Shown piece by piece: positions 26,495 through 35,076 of a stretch of DNA of 64,000 bases. The number at the start of each line of letters is the position of its first letter. Position 1 is the first letter of the stretch. The DNA is from Oceanobacillus oncorhynchi. Its GTDB lineage: Bacteria; Bacillota; Bacilli; Bacillales; Amphibacillaceae. The notes below the pieces were generated by a model, which worked only from the letters and a program-made list of their open reading frames with translations, had not been told where the DNA came from and made no database searches. Made by a program: the position numbers and the translations under genes. The stretch covers positions 3,968,001 through 4,032,000 of the forward strand of contig NZ_CDGG01000001.1 of NCBI RefSeq assembly GCF_000821065.1, written 5' to 3'.

Positions 26495-26998
26495 CAAGAA
26501 TACCGCTTTGTTTTTAAAACATCAGTGTTCTCGCCAAAGAGATGTCCGCTACGGGAAGTCGCTTTCCGCGGGCAACGTTCAGCCGCACGGTAAGAAAACC
26601 GCTTCCTGCTTAGGTCTCCACCTGTTGCTTTTCCCGCAGGAGTCGGTTTCCCTCCGCTCCCATCTTTGAAGAAATATGTTTCATTTGCTTTCTTTCAAAG
26701 AAAAGAAGCTGATTCTAGCGACGCTTTTTGATGGGACGAGTAATCGCAGTCCCAGTCCCAGAAGAAATACACGGAGACTCCTGTGGGAATGCGCAGGGTG
26801 AAGACCTAAGCAGGAAAAAAGTGAACTCCTTTTTTTTCTACCCTCAGGGCATAAGTGCGACTTTAGCTCTGTCTGCGCCTGTCGGCTTGCCAATTGCTAA
26901 GTCTTCTTTAGAGGAGGCTGAGCTCAAGCCCACGGAAAGTGTAATGTATTTCTGGAGCGGCTATCCTTAACATTTTATACTTTCTTATTCTAAAAAAA
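26495..26998 (+). repeat. Dispersed intergenic repeat, copy B
   Basis: Same left end (AAGAATACCGC...AAAACATCAGTGTTCTCGCC), core (GGGAAGTCGCTTTCCGCGGG near 26554 to GTTGCTTTTCCCGCAGGAG near 26624), CTTTCTTTCAAAGAAAAGAAG and right end (GGAGCGGCTAT...TTCTTATTCTA) as the other copies. Between CGACGCTTTTTGATGGGACG and the right end it carries a segment shared with copy C (AGAAATACACGGAGACTCC, then GCATAAGTGCGACTTTAGC and TGCCAATTGCTAAGTCTTC). It fills the gap between convergent hmoB and liaR. Confidence 0.82.
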
Positions 26999-27025
26999 GT
27001 TGTTCCCCTGCGGACAACCTTTTTT
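26992..27025 (-). terminator. Terminator of the liaFSR genes
   Basis: AAGTTGTTC / GGACAACCTT stem (one G.T pair). On the minus strand it is followed by a run of seven T. It lies 30 bp past the liaR stop and touches the right end of repeat copy B. Confidence 0.8.
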
Positions 27026-27054
27026 GTTGGTGGCGTATCTTCATGTGAAGCGAA

Positions 27055-27696
27055 TCAATCTCCTGCTGTTTTAAATAATTGATTCCTGTGTACGTAAACA
27101 GCAGCCTGGGTTCTGTCATTCACTTCCAGCTTACTTAAAATATTGCTTACATGTGTTTTCACCGTTTTAATTCCGATATAGAGTTTTTCACTGATTTCTT
27201 GATTGGTCATTCCATCCCCAATACACAGCAGCACTTCTAATTCCCGTTCGGTCAAATCTTCATGGGGTTTTTTCGCAGGGGTGCGAAAACGGTTCATCAT
27301 TGTGTTAGCAACCTTTGGTTCAATCACATTTTCATCTTTGGCTGCTTTTCGTACAGCTTCTGCAATTTCCTGTGCATTAGAGGTTTTCAGCAAATAGCTG
27401 AATGCTCCTGCTTCCAAGGCAGGGATTACCTGTTCATTATCATAATAGGATGTCAAAATAATCACCTTGCATTCTGGATAAGAAGTCATGATCTGTCTGG
27501 TTGCTTCGATACCATTTCCATTTTCCATAATTAAATCCATCAGCACGACTTCGGGCTTCTCCTGGATAACAAGCTCAGCTCCTTTAAATCCGCTGTCCGC
27601 CTGCCCTGCAATTTCAATATCATCCTCCGTCTGTAAAAAAGAAATAATTCCTTTACGCACTACATCATGATCATCAATGACAACTACACGAATCAT
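27055..27696 (-). CDS. liaR: LiaR-type (NarL/LuxR) response regulator
   Basis: A 213-residue two-component regulator. The receiver domain has acidic VVIDDHD at the start and the phosphorylation site Asp54 in VLMDLIMENG, with Lys in LLKTS near 104. The C-terminal LuxR-type HTH (about 147-205) reads LTERELEVLLCIGDGMTNQEI and KTVKTHVSNILSKL. AAAGGGGAG precedes the ATG. It follows the matching kinase and a LiaF protein, an order that marks the LiaFSR/VraSR system, which responds to cell-wall antibiotics acting on lipid II. Target promoters are not identifiable here. Confidence 0.93.
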   Translation of the reverse strand: MIRVVVIDDHDVVRKGIISFLQTEDDIEIAGQADSGFKGAELVIQEKPEVVLMDLIMENGNGIEATRQIMTSYPECKVIILTSYYDNEQVIPALEAGAFSYLLKTSNAQEIAEAVRKAAKDENVIEPKVANTMMNRFRTPAKKPHEDLTERELEVLLCIGDGMTNQEISEKLYIGIKTVKTHVSNILSKLEVNDRTQAAVYVHRNQLFKTAGD

Positions 27697-27713
27697 AATA
27701 CATTCTCCCCTTT

Positions 27714-28772
27714 TTAATTCCCCTGATTGGGAATTCGAATATAAATATATGTACCCTGCCCTTCTTTGGAACGAATGGTAAATGTTCCACCTAATTCTTC
27801 GCTGCGTTCCTTCATTGTTTTCAGACCATAAGAAGCTTTATTATTCTGCTGATCATCTGATTCAAAGCCGATGCCATCATCTTCAATACGGACATAAAGC
27901 TCTTCTTGCCTCTGTTTTATTTCTACCTGAACCATATTTGCATTCGCATGCCGCAGGATGTTCGATAAGGATTCCTGAATAATTCGAAAAATGTGCTCCT
28001 CGACTACTTCTTTTAAATCTAAGCCTTCATCCATATCGATTTGGAATGTCAGATTGCTTTTTTGTTCTAAAGCATCGATTAATTTCTGAATGCCTTCTTC
28101 TAACGTTTCTCCGCCGGTAAGATAAACCGGCCGTAAATGAAGCAATAATGCACGCATTTCCGCCTGTGCCTGATGCGCAGAATGTACGACTTCCTCCATT
28201 TGTTCTTTCGCTGTAGCAGGATTTTTATCAAATAGCTTTAATGCTGTCTCTGATAGCATTGCCAGCCCAAAAAGCTCCTGGCTGACAGCATCATGAAGGT
28301 CCCGGGCAATCCGCTGCCGTTCTTCAATAACTGCTGCTTTATGTGCTGATTTCGCATAATCTGATTTCTCATCGGCCATCCGCTGTAAGGACTCCACTTG
28401 CCGTTGCAATTTATCTCCTAAATCATTCAGCTCAGCAATAATTCGATCTGTTTCATCCACATCCTCATGAACATTCGTGATTTTAGAAGTATAATTTCCG
28501 TTGGCAAATTGCTTAATTTGGATGGAGATAGCATCTAAACGAATTTTTAATAAATTACCGATTTGTGTAAATCCGGCCTGCAGGGACAAAATAAATCCAA
28601 TGATAATATATAAGCCGATAAATAAAAAGATACTTTGTGCCGTTAGCCAGTCCGGCTCCAAAATAACAAATAAGGATAGAATAATAGCCAGCAGGATGCA
28701 TGTTGTTAAAAATAAAACATAAAGATGAGATTTTATAAAGCTGAATCGGATACTTTTTCCCCAACGTTTCAT
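27714..28772 (-). CDS. liaS: LiaS-type sensor histidine kinase
   Basis: A 352-residue membrane kinase of the HisKA_3 family. Two membrane helices (about 14-38 and 45-66) enclose almost no extracellular loop, as in intramembrane-sensing kinases. A HAMP-like region leads to the phospho-acceptor His160 in QRIARDLHDAVSQELF. The ATPase domain has the N-box (IIQESLSNILRHA), and the G-box region includes DDGIGF and GTYIYIRIPNQ. It phosphorylates LiaR (gene 17 bp downstream), and LiaF (upstream) is its known inhibitor in B. subtilis. Confidence 0.93.
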   Translation of the reverse strand: MKRWGKSIRFSFIKSHLYVLFLTTCILLAIILSLFVILEPDWLTAQSIFLFIGLYIIIGFILSLQAGFTQIGNLLKIRLDAISIQIKQFANGNYTSKITNVHEDVDETDRIIAELNDLGDKLQRQVESLQRMADEKSDYAKSAHKAAVIEERQRIARDLHDAVSQELFGLAMLSETALKLFDKNPATAKEQMEEVVHSAHQAQAEMRALLLHLRPVYLTGGETLEEGIQKLIDALEQKSNLTFQIDMDEGLDLKEVVEEHIFRIIQESLSNILRHANANMVQVEIKQRQEELYVRIEDDGIGFESDDQQNNKASYGLKTMKERSEELGGTFTIRSKEGQGTYIYIRIPNQGN

Positions 28773-28790
28773 TTTCTCCCCCCTCCCATC

Positions 28791-29570
28791 TTATACTCGA
28801 TCTACCCGAATAGAGCCTGCCTTTAAGCGAATGTCGATAAATAATTTTTTGGTAGCAGTTTCAAACTGATCCGTTTTATAAAACAAGGATGTATTGATTC
28901 CTGTCGATTCCTCATCCAAAATATTGATATCTCCAGCCTTAGCTGCTGCTTTGGCTTGAAATTCCACTTCTCCGGGAATCAGGATAGTGACATCGCCCGC
29001 CAGCGAACGAATATTTATTTCTGTTTCTTCATCCGGGATATACGCATCAGTCAGGTCTAAATAAAAATTGCCTACCATGGTGCTAATATTCATCGGCTCC
29101 AAATTCCAGTTTCCCTTCTTCTCCATATCACCTATCGTGAATGTTGCATCATTCTTTTTAGGTTCAGAGAAGGCATACCAGCGATCTTTTTTTTGTTTTT
29201 TCGAACTGCCGCTGTACACAGTCAAAAAATGAAGTCCGCGAAATAGACTGATTCCTATAAAAATCAGAATCAGCGGCCAGAGCTTAAACACATTCCAAAA
29301 TGTAAAATCAACCAGCCCAAACCGATCTGCTAACAAGAGTCCTCCAAAAATGAGCAAGAACGTGCCTATCATCCACCTGCCGCCTTTTCTGATTACAGCA
29401 CTTCCCAGCAGCACAGCTCCGGCAACCACAAAGAATAATGGATAAATATATGTCCAGCCAAAATTTAATTCAAAACCATCTATATTTAAACTGTTTACAA
29501 TTAACATGATTCCAATCCAAATGAAGCAAATTGCTATAAAATAAGAAAAAACTCTCCTCATGTGTTTCAT
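28791..29570 (-). CDS. liaF: LiaF-type inhibitor of the envelope-stress kinase
   Basis: About 259 residues. Four hydrophobic segments in the first 125 residues are followed by a basic linker (SSKKQKKDRW) and a C-terminal cytoplasmic domain (about 140-259) with NISTMVGNFYLDLTDAYIPD, INIRSLAGDVTILIPG and RLKAGSIRVDRV, the LiaF C-terminal signature. LiaF keeps LiaS inactive without stress. The start is uncertain: AAAGGGG lies only three bases before the ATG at 29570 and 12 before an ATG at 29561. Gene order liaF-liaS-liaR is conserved; liaIH is not upstream here. Confidence 0.9.
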   Translation of the reverse strand: MKHMRRVFSYFIAICFIWIGIMLIVNSLNIDGFELNFGWTYIYPLFFVVAGAVLLGSAVIRKGGRWMIGTFLLIFGGLLLADRFGLVDFTFWNVFKLWPLILIFIGISLFRGLHFLTVYSGSSKKQKKDRWYAFSEPKKNDATFTIGDMEKKGNWNLEPMNISTMVGNFYLDLTDAYIPDEETEINIRSLAGDVTILIPGEVEFQAKAAAKAGDINILDEESTGINTSLFYKTDQFETATKKLFIDIRLKAGSIRVDRV

Positions 29571-29613
29571 CAACCCCTTTCTCTATGACTCTATTTTACT
29601 TCAGAATAGGATT

Positions 29614-29643
29614 AAAAGAGAACCAGCTTAAGCAGGTTCTCTT
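29614..29643 (-). terminator. Terminator overlapping the end of the PAP2 gene
   Basis: GAGAACC / GGTTCTC stem whose left arm (minus strand) includes the last two sense codons (Pro and Ala) and whose loop holds the TAA stop, followed by TTTT. It would separate the PAP2 transcript from liaF. Confidence 0.7.
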
Positions 29644-30278
29644 CTCCGTCTTAAGTCTGAGACGTTTTTATCTATACGAATATAAATATAAAGCAGCGCA
29701 AAACCAATTGTAAATCCGGCGATAATATCTGTTATATAATGTACATTAATAAAATAGCGGCTGATTCCGATTAAACAAACGAGCATTCCTGATAGAATCT
29801 GCACCGTCAGCTTTCCTTTCTCTGAATGTATTTTTTTACATAGTAAATAAGCCAGCAGCCCGTAAAAAACCATGGAAATCATACTGTGTCCCGATGGAAA
29901 ACTAAATCCTTCAGCATTTAAAGTAACAGAGACACTCGGCCTTTCTCTGGCTACAAGCTGCTTTATCCATGTATTAAGTAAATGCGCAAATAACGTTCCT
30001 CCTAAAAGCAGCAGCGCCGGATACCAATGCTTATACAACAGCATAAGTCCTGCCGCTGCAGCAATGGCTATCGGGATAAGCACATGCGAAGAGCCTAACT
30101 CCGTAATCACTCTAAAAAAATCAAATAAACCTGTTCCATGCACATGAGGAACGATTCCTCTGGTCCATTGATCGGTATATGGCAAAATATCACGTTTTAT
30201 TTGTATTATCCAGACAATACTAAGTAAACAAGCAGCCATCCATACGCTGAACAAAACTGCTGCTGTTTTATTTTTCAT
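29628..30278 (-). CDS. PAP2-family membrane phosphatase
   Basis: A 216-residue integral membrane phosphatase with about six membrane helices. The three PAP2 motifs are present: KQLVARERP (K-x6-RP), PSGHS, and SRYFINVHYITDI (SR-x5-H-x3-D). Such enzymes dephosphorylate undecaprenyl pyrophosphate or phosphatidic-acid-type lipids. Its position upstream of liaFSR, a system sensing lipid-II-cycle stress, fits an undecaprenyl pyrophosphatase role, but that is inference. The ATG has GGAGAG upstream. Divergent from the ferritin-like gene. Confidence 0.88.
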   Translation of the reverse strand: MKNKTAAVLFSVWMAACLLSIVWIIQIKRDILPYTDQWTRGIVPHVHGTGLFDFFRVITELGSSHVLIPIAIAAAAGLMLLYKHWYPALLLLGGTLFAHLLNTWIKQLVARERPSVSVTLNAEGFSFPSGHSMISMVFYGLLAYLLCKKIHSEKGKLTVQILSGMLVCLIGISRYFINVHYITDIIAGFTIGFALLYIYIRIDKNVSDLRRRREPA

Positions 30279-30321
30279 ATAATCTCTCCTTTTCTGTTCT
30301 CTTTTTTTATGCTAAACAGGT

Positions 30322-30350
30322 TTGACAAAAATAACAATGGGAAATATATA
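30322..30350 (+). promoter_or_regulatory. Sigma-A promoter of the ferritin-like gene
   Basis: TTGACA (30322-30327), 17-bp spacer, TATATA (30345-30350), about 37 bp before the start codon. Confidence 0.7.
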
Positions 30351-30386
30351 TAAAGAAGTAAAAATCATAAAGAAGGGTGATAAAGT

Positions 30387-30821
30387 ATGGATGCAAAATT
30401 ACAAGAATTAATTGACGGGTTAAATGAAGATTTATCGAATGAATACGCTGCAGCTATCCAGTATACGTACAGCGCATCCGTTGTCTCAGGTTTATACAGG
30501 TCCGCGCTGAAACCATTTTTTGAATCAGAAATAACAGACGAATTAGGACATGCACTTTATTTATCCGAAAAAATCAAATCACTTGGCGGCACTCCGACTA
30601 CAGAAGCAGCTTCTGTACCGCAGCCTTCCCAAGTTGTAGATTTATTGAAGGCTTCCCTTCAATCTGAGACAGATACGATCAAGCGCTATGAAAAAAGAAA
30701 AGCACAGGCTGAGGAACTGGGGCTGACAGAGCTGGTTGTGAAATTAGAGGACTTGATCTCTGATGAAACACATCATAAAGAAGAAATAGAGAGACTATTA
30801 GAAGACCCGCGTATCCATTAA
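30387..30821 (+). CDS. Ferritin-like (bacterioferritin-type) protein
   Basis: A 144-residue four-helix ferritin-like protein. Diiron-type ligands lie in register: Glu19 (LSNEYAAAIQY), Glu52 and His55 (DELGHA), Glu94 (SETDTIKRY), Glu127 and His130 (SDETHHKEE). Together they give the ExxH pairs of the ferritin/rubrerythrin superfamily. No rubredoxin domain or haem-ligand Met of classical Bfr is obvious. Probable role: iron handling or oxidative stress protection. GAAGGGTGAT lies upstream of the ATG. It has its own promoter and terminator. Confidence 0.85.
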   Translation: MDAKLQELIDGLNEDLSNEYAAAIQYTYSASVVSGLYRSALKPFFESEITDELGHALYLSEKIKSLGGTPTTEAASVPQPSQVVDLLKASLQSETDTIKRYEKRKAQAEELGLTELVVKLEDLISDETHHKEEIERLLEDPRIH

Positions 30822-30847
30822 GAACAATTGATATGAACTTCTTCCTG

Positions 30848-30879
30848 ACCATGAAGCGATTACTGCTTCATGGTTTTTA
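30848..30879 (+). terminator. Terminator of the ferritin-like gene
   Basis: ACCATGAAGC / GCTTCATGGT stem with a 7-nt loop, followed by TTTT, 26 bp after the stop codon. Confidence 0.88.
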
Positions 30880-30994
30880 TATTGCAGACATAAGCAAGTA
30901 TTTTTATCCTCGAAATATTTGTTCTACAGCTGCATGGATTAGTGATATAATGAAAGAGATTGAAATTAGAAGGCTTTTCTCTATTTTTCGTAAG

Positions 30995-31155
30995 CTCAAC
31001 TTTCGCACATTAAAAAGTAACTTTATTTCCATAGAAACAGGAGTTAATCTCCAAAAAGGCCGGATATTTAACCAAAAAGCAAGCATGGTAATCGAAAACA
31101 TGTTCATTCTGGAATAGCATGATATATATGCTTATTCTTAGGTGCGAAAGTTGAG
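30995..31155. mobile_element. Putative MITE-like element with 14-bp terminal inverted repeats
   Basis: CTCAACTTTCGCAC (30995-31008) is exactly mirrored by GTGCGAAAGTTGAG (31142-31155), enclosing 133 bp with no convincing gene. A frame crosses it (30833-31117) but begins inside the upstream terminator and has no ribosome site. No target duplication is seen. It could be a miniature transposon or a remnant, or the arms could form a long-range stem. It abuts the ribosome site of the amidohydrolase gene. Confidence 0.45.
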
Positions 31156-31188
31156 TCACAAGGCTATCAATTGAAAGAGGTGATTAAC

Positions 31189-32364
31189 ATGTTATCAGCA
31201 ATTCATTCACTCCTTGATAACACATATGAAGAAATGGTAGACATCCGCAGATATTTGCATCAGCATCCTGAGCTGTCATTTCAAGAAACAGAAACTGCTA
31301 AATACATCGCAAACTATTATGAAAAATTAGGTATTCCATATGAAAAAAATGTTGGCGGTAACGGTATTGTAGCAACATTAAAAGGGGCAAAGCCGGGCAA
31401 AACCGTTGCTTTCCGGGCTGACTTTGATGCACTGCCGATACAGGATGAGAAGGATGTTCCCTATAAATCCCAGATTCCGGGTGTTATGCATGCTTGCGGT
31501 CATGACGGACATACTGCTACCCTGCTTACCTTTGCAAAAGTAATGCAGCAGTTTCAAAATGACTTGGAAGGAAGTATTGTCTTTATTCATCAGCATGCAG
31601 AAGAATATGCTCCCGGCGGGGCGAAACCGATTGTTGAAGCTGGTGCTCTGAAAGATGTAGATGCTGTATTTGGCACACACTTATGGGCAACCCTGCCGCT
31701 TGGAAGTATTTATTCTACACATCAGGCAATCATGGCAGGTACGGACCGGTTTGAAATTACGATTCAGGGAAAGGGCGGTCACGGCGCTATTCCGCAAGAT
31801 ACAAAGGATGCCATCGTGATTGGTGCTGAGGCAGTTTCCCAACTCCAGCAAATTGTGAGCAGACGATTAAGCCCATTATCATCTGCCGTTATCTCAATTG
31901 GTATTTTTGAAGCAGGGAATGCCTTTAACATCATTGCCGACCAGTCTAAATTGGTCGGAACCGTCAGACATTTCGATACAGCAGTGCAAGAAAAAATCAT
32001 TCAAGAAATGGAGCAGATTCTAAAAGGGGTTTGCGATTCTTTCGGCGCTTCCTATACGTTTGACTATGTTAAAGGATATCCGCCGGTTATCAATCATCCA
32101 GAGCAGACAGATCTTGTCCTTCAGACAACAAAGGAAATTGACGGTGTAGACATTGCCGCGATTACAGATCCGTTAATGGTCGGAGAAGATTTCGCTTATT
32201 ATTTATTAGAAAAACCAGGTGCTTTCTTCCTGACAGGTGCGAATCTGGAGGGAAATGATTATCCGCATCATCATCCGAGGTTTGATATTGATGAAAAAGC
32301 AATGCTTATAGCTGCAAAAGCTTTTGCAAATATTTATTTGACCTATCAGGAACAAGCCAAATAA
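31189..32364 (+). CDS. yhaA: M20-family amidohydrolase (YhaA-like)
   Basis: A 391-residue M20 peptidase/aminoacylase that hydrolyses N-acyl amino acid-type amides. DIRRYLHQHPELSF is the family's N-terminal signature. The metal site residues are in ACGHDGHTA (Cys/His) and HQHAEEYAPGGAK. A dimerisation/lid domain lies at about 180-290 (GKGGHGAIPQ), and the C-terminal metal ligand His in PHHHPRFDID. The ATG at 31189 follows AAAGAGGTGATTAAC; an in-frame TTG six codons upstream is inside the ribosome site. YhaA lies beside ecsB in B. subtilis, as here. Substrate unknown. Confidence 0.9.
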   Translation: MLSAIHSLLDNTYEEMVDIRRYLHQHPELSFQETETAKYIANYYEKLGIPYEKNVGGNGIVATLKGAKPGKTVAFRADFDALPIQDEKDVPYKSQIPGVMHACGHDGHTATLLTFAKVMQQFQNDLEGSIVFIHQHAEEYAPGGAKPIVEAGALKDVDAVFGTHLWATLPLGSIYSTHQAIMAGTDRFEITIQGKGGHGAIPQDTKDAIVIGAEAVSQLQQIVSRRLSPLSSAVISIGIFEAGNAFNIIADQSKLVGTVRHFDTAVQEKIIQEMEQILKGVCDSFGASYTFDYVKGYPPVINHPEQTDLVLQTTKEIDGVDIAAITDPLMVGEDFAYYLLEKPGAFFLTGANLEGNDYPHHHPRFDIDEKAMLIAAKAFANIYLTYQEQAK

Positions 32365-32404
32365 AACAAGCTGACGAGGCTATTCTCTCGTCAGCTTGTT
32401 TTTT
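32364..32404. terminator. Bidirectional terminator between yhaA-like and ecsB
   Basis: Perfect 15-bp stem AAACAAGCTGACGAG / CTCGTCAGCTTGTTT with T-runs on the plus side, between convergent genes. The left arm touches the amidohydrolase stop codon. Confidence 0.88.
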
Positions 32405-33623
32405 ATACCTTATCCAGTTTAGGTTGCACGTAGAATGTTACGTATGCCCAGACAAAAGCAAGACCGCCAATTAATACAATAATACTCCCCAGCCACTCAA
32501 GCTGAAAAATAAATAAGAAGGTAAAAGCAAATGCCTGCATATAGCCGAGCTTGCGAATAATTTTAATCACTGCATCCAGTTTTAATCCGGGCTTCAGCGG
32601 ATACAGATCCAGCCACATTTGCGTACGATGATGGTGATATAGAGCCATCATCTGAAAAACACTCAAATAAATAAACAGAATAGCAAATAATAGCTTTATC
32701 CAGACATTAGGAATGACCCAGATGAAAATACCGCCGATTACCACAAGCCGGAGATACATCCCTAAATAATCTCCGCTGCGGAGAAAAGAAATCTGATACA
32801 AGTAATCATAGGCAGCTGAACGCTCGAATGGGATTCTGCTGATAAAGGTCTTTGTCAGCCATTCTCTTCTTTTTACTTTATTCTTCAAATGCGGAACATC
32901 CGCAAATAAATTCGCAATCCGGTAAAAGGATTGCAGGCGGATTTGGTCCTTTTCTATTAACAATTCCCAAATAATGCCCGGCTGTTTTGCTGCCACAATA
33001 AAATCATATACAATTACAAGAAGCAGCAATACGATCGTTATCACAGCGTATAATGCCTGTCCTTCAATCACAAAGTAGGCTGTTACAATATTAAGCAGTG
33101 TACGTGCTGTTAAATCAATGGTTCGCAAACTCTTCTCTCTTACCTTCAGCATATTCCAGTTTGCCAGCATATTCATGCCTTTAAAAACCAGAAATAACAG
33201 AAGCGTAACAAGGTATATGCTTCCTGCCCGTCCGCTGAAACTGGCGAAATAAAGCGGACTGAATGCAGCCGCTGCAAGTACAATGAGGTACGTCTGGATC
33301 GCAAAGCTGTAAATCAAGCTATTACGGAAATACGATCCCATCTGCTGCTCAGCAGCAATAAGAAACACCAAATCCGGCTCCTGCAATAATGTGCGGATTG
33401 GATTATAGCTGATCAGCAATCCTAAAACAATTCCCATGATGATTCCAGTCGGAAAATTCTCCGGTAATTGTTCCAGCCACTGCTGATAATAATAAGCAGT
33501 TGCAGCAATGAAAAAAAACATGGCAAATGCAATATGTCCGTTGAACATATATTTTAAATATCTGCTTAAATTTTTGACATGGGAAGATAAACGTTTTTTA
33601 TAAAGTGCGTGCGAATCAAACAT
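32403..33623 (-). CDS. ecsB: EcsB, ABC transporter membrane subunit
   Basis: A 406-residue membrane protein of the EcsB family with about eight to ten membrane segments. It begins FDSHALYKKRLSSHVKNLSRYLKY; NPIRTLLQEPDLVFLI and RREWLTKTFISRIPFERS are further blocks typical of EcsB. Together with EcsA it forms an exporter needed in B. subtilis for secretion, competence and intramembrane protease (RasP) activity. The ATG at 33623 has GGAAG six bases upstream and overlaps the end of ecsA by 8 bases. The third gene of the B. subtilis cluster, ecsC, is absent downstream. Confidence 0.93.
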   Translation of the reverse strand: MFDSHALYKKRLSSHVKNLSRYLKYMFNGHIAFAMFFFIAATAYYYQQWLEQLPENFPTGIIMGIVLGLLISYNPIRTLLQEPDLVFLIAAEQQMGSYFRNSLIYSFAIQTYLIVLAAAAFSPLYFASFSGRAGSIYLVTLLLFLVFKGMNMLANWNMLKVREKSLRTIDLTARTLLNIVTAYFVIEGQALYAVITIVLLLLVIVYDFIVAAKQPGIIWELLIEKDQIRLQSFYRIANLFADVPHLKNKVKRREWLTKTFISRIPFERSAAYDYLYQISFLRSGDYLGMYLRLVVIGGIFIWVIPNVWIKLLFAILFIYLSVFQMMALYHHHRTQMWLDLYPLKPGLKLDAVIKIIRKLGYMQAFAFTFLFIFQLEWLGSIIVLIGGLAFVWAYVTFYVQPKLDKV

Positions 33624-34359
33624 GATCATCTTCCTTTGTCAGCTGTACATATAAATCATCCAAAGTCGCCCCTGGCATCTGGAATTGCATGCGAAGCTCC
33701 TCTAATGTTCCTTCCGCACGTAATTTTCCATCATGTAAAATAAGAAAACGGTCACAGTATCTCTCCGCTGTTGCCAGAATATGCGTGGACATTAAGACGC
33801 CTGCCCCCTGCTTTTTCATCGAGTCCATCATCTGCAGATAAGACTGGATACCTAATGGATCCAGACCAACAAATGGCTCATCCACAATATAAAGCGGCGG
33901 TTCAATCAGAAAAGCACACATAATCATAACCTTCTGCCGCATTCCTTTTGAGAAATGGACCGGGAACCAATTCAATTTCTTTTCTAACCGAAACTCTTTT
34001 AAAAGCTTAGGCAGCCTCTGCTCAAACACCTCTTCTTCAATTCCGTAGGCCATGGCTGTCAGCCTGAGATGTTCATATAAAGTCAGCTCATCGTACAGGA
34101 TAGGCATCTCCGGAATGTATGCCATCTGGTTACGATACCCTTCAGGATCATCCTGAAAGCTTTTCCCCTCTACCTGTACCTCCCCTTTTTTTGGCTGCAT
34201 CAGACCGATAATGTGCTTAATGGTTGTACTTTTTCCAGCACCGTTTAATCCAATCAGCCCGACGATTTCTCCTTTATTTAAATCAAATGATATATCGTGC
34301 AGTACATTTTTATGGGTATAGCCTCCATACAAGTTTTCAATATGTAATAAGGAACTCAC
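33616..34359 (-). CDS. ecsA: EcsA, ABC transporter ATPase
   Basis: A 247-residue ATPase. Walker A GLNGAGKST is at 37-45, a degenerate signature HFSKGMRQKVMI near 138-149, Walker B PLYIVDEPFVGLDP near 155-168, and the switch His in MSTHIL near 192. Start is GTG with GGGGGTTAACAAG upstream. Partner of EcsB; divergently transcribed from hit as in B. subtilis. Downstream effects in B. subtilis include protein secretion and RasP function. Confidence 0.95.
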   Translation of the reverse strand: MSSLLHIENLYGGYTHKNVLHDISFDLNKGEIVGLIGLNGAGKSTTIKHIIGLMQPKKGEVQVEGKSFQDDPEGYRNQMAYIPEMPILYDELTLYEHLRLTAMAYGIEEEVFEQRLPKLLKEFRLEKKLNWFPVHFSKGMRQKVMIMCAFLIEPPLYIVDEPFVGLDPLGIQSYLQMMDSMKKQGAGVLMSTHILATAERYCDRFLILHDGKLRAEGTLEELRMQFQMPGATLDDLYVQLTKEDDHV

Positions 34360-34483
34360 CTTGTTAACCCCCTTTGTTCACTAATCTGATTTTATCATCA
34401 TTCGAAGAAGATTCCAAAATGAACCGTTCTACAAATTACGGGAAGTTTTTTAGACATCCTTTAACAAGTTTAATACAGAACCC

Positions 34484-34513
34484 TTTACTTTACCCGGTCC
34501 AACTCTATACAAT
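34484..34513 (+). promoter_or_regulatory. Probable promoter of hit
   Basis: TTTACT (34484-34489), 18-bp spacer, TACAAT (34508-34513), about 44 bp before the start codon. Confidence 0.5.
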
Positions 34514-34556
34514 AGATAAAAGATTACATTTTAAATTAGATAGGGAGGAACAAAAG

Positions 34557-34988
34557 ATGGCACATGAAGATTGTATTTTTTGCAAAATTATCGATGGAGA
34601 CATTCCCTCTGCCAAAGTTTACGAGGATGATAAGGTTTATGCTTTCCTCGATATCAGTCAAGTAACCAAAGGGCATACACTTGTTATTCCTAAAGAACAC
34701 ACTAAGAATATTTATGAAACACCGCCAGAAACAGCAAAAGAATTATTCAGTAGAATACCCGTTATTGCTAACGCTATTCGCGATGCCTATCAGCCATTAG
34801 GAATCAATCTGCTTAATAATAACGAACCGGTTGCTGAGCAGTCAGTCTTCCATCTGCACGTTCATTTAATTCCGCGCTACGGCGATGGAGATGGGTACAC
34901 ACCAAATTGGATAACGCATACAGAGGATTACACATCAGATGATTTACAGGCGGTTGCAAAAGCAATCAATGAGCAAATCAAACACTAG
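34557..34988 (+). CDS. hit: HIT-family nucleotide hydrolase
   Basis: A 143-residue histidine-triad protein. CIFCKIIDGDIPSAKVYEDD at the start (with the CxxC zinc pair) and the triad HLHVHLIPR (His99, His101, His103) are diagnostic. HIT proteins hydrolyse adenosine phosphoramidates or related nucleotides. The frame opens further upstream, but the ATG at 34557 has GGGAGGAACAAAAG in front and matches the family start MAHEDCIFC, so I use it. Divergent from ecsA, as in B. subtilis. Confidence 0.94.
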   Translation: MAHEDCIFCKIIDGDIPSAKVYEDDKVYAFLDISQVTKGHTLVIPKEHTKNIYETPPETAKELFSRIPVIANAIRDAYQPLGINLLNNNEPVAEQSVFHLHVHLIPRYGDGDGYTPNWITHTEDYTSDDLQAVAKAINEQIKH

Positions 34989-35076
34989 AAACAATCCATT
35001 TCGTTCTTTTTATTTTCAACAGCATTTGATATACTGACTATAACCTTTCGCGGCTGGCGATGAGCGCACAACCGGA

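Noticed and set aside
26681-26970. Frames within the dispersed repeats (also at 2031, 11598, 46221, 46491 and 54145) that give similar peptides
   Set aside because: Similarity follows from the shared DNA. Frames differ between copies, stop at different places and lack ribosome sites, so a repeated peptide is not supported.
30833-31117. 94-residue frame after the ferritin-like gene
   Set aside because: It starts ahead of the terminator hairpin, has no ribosome site, crosses the left inverted repeat at 30995, and its product has no recognisable pattern.
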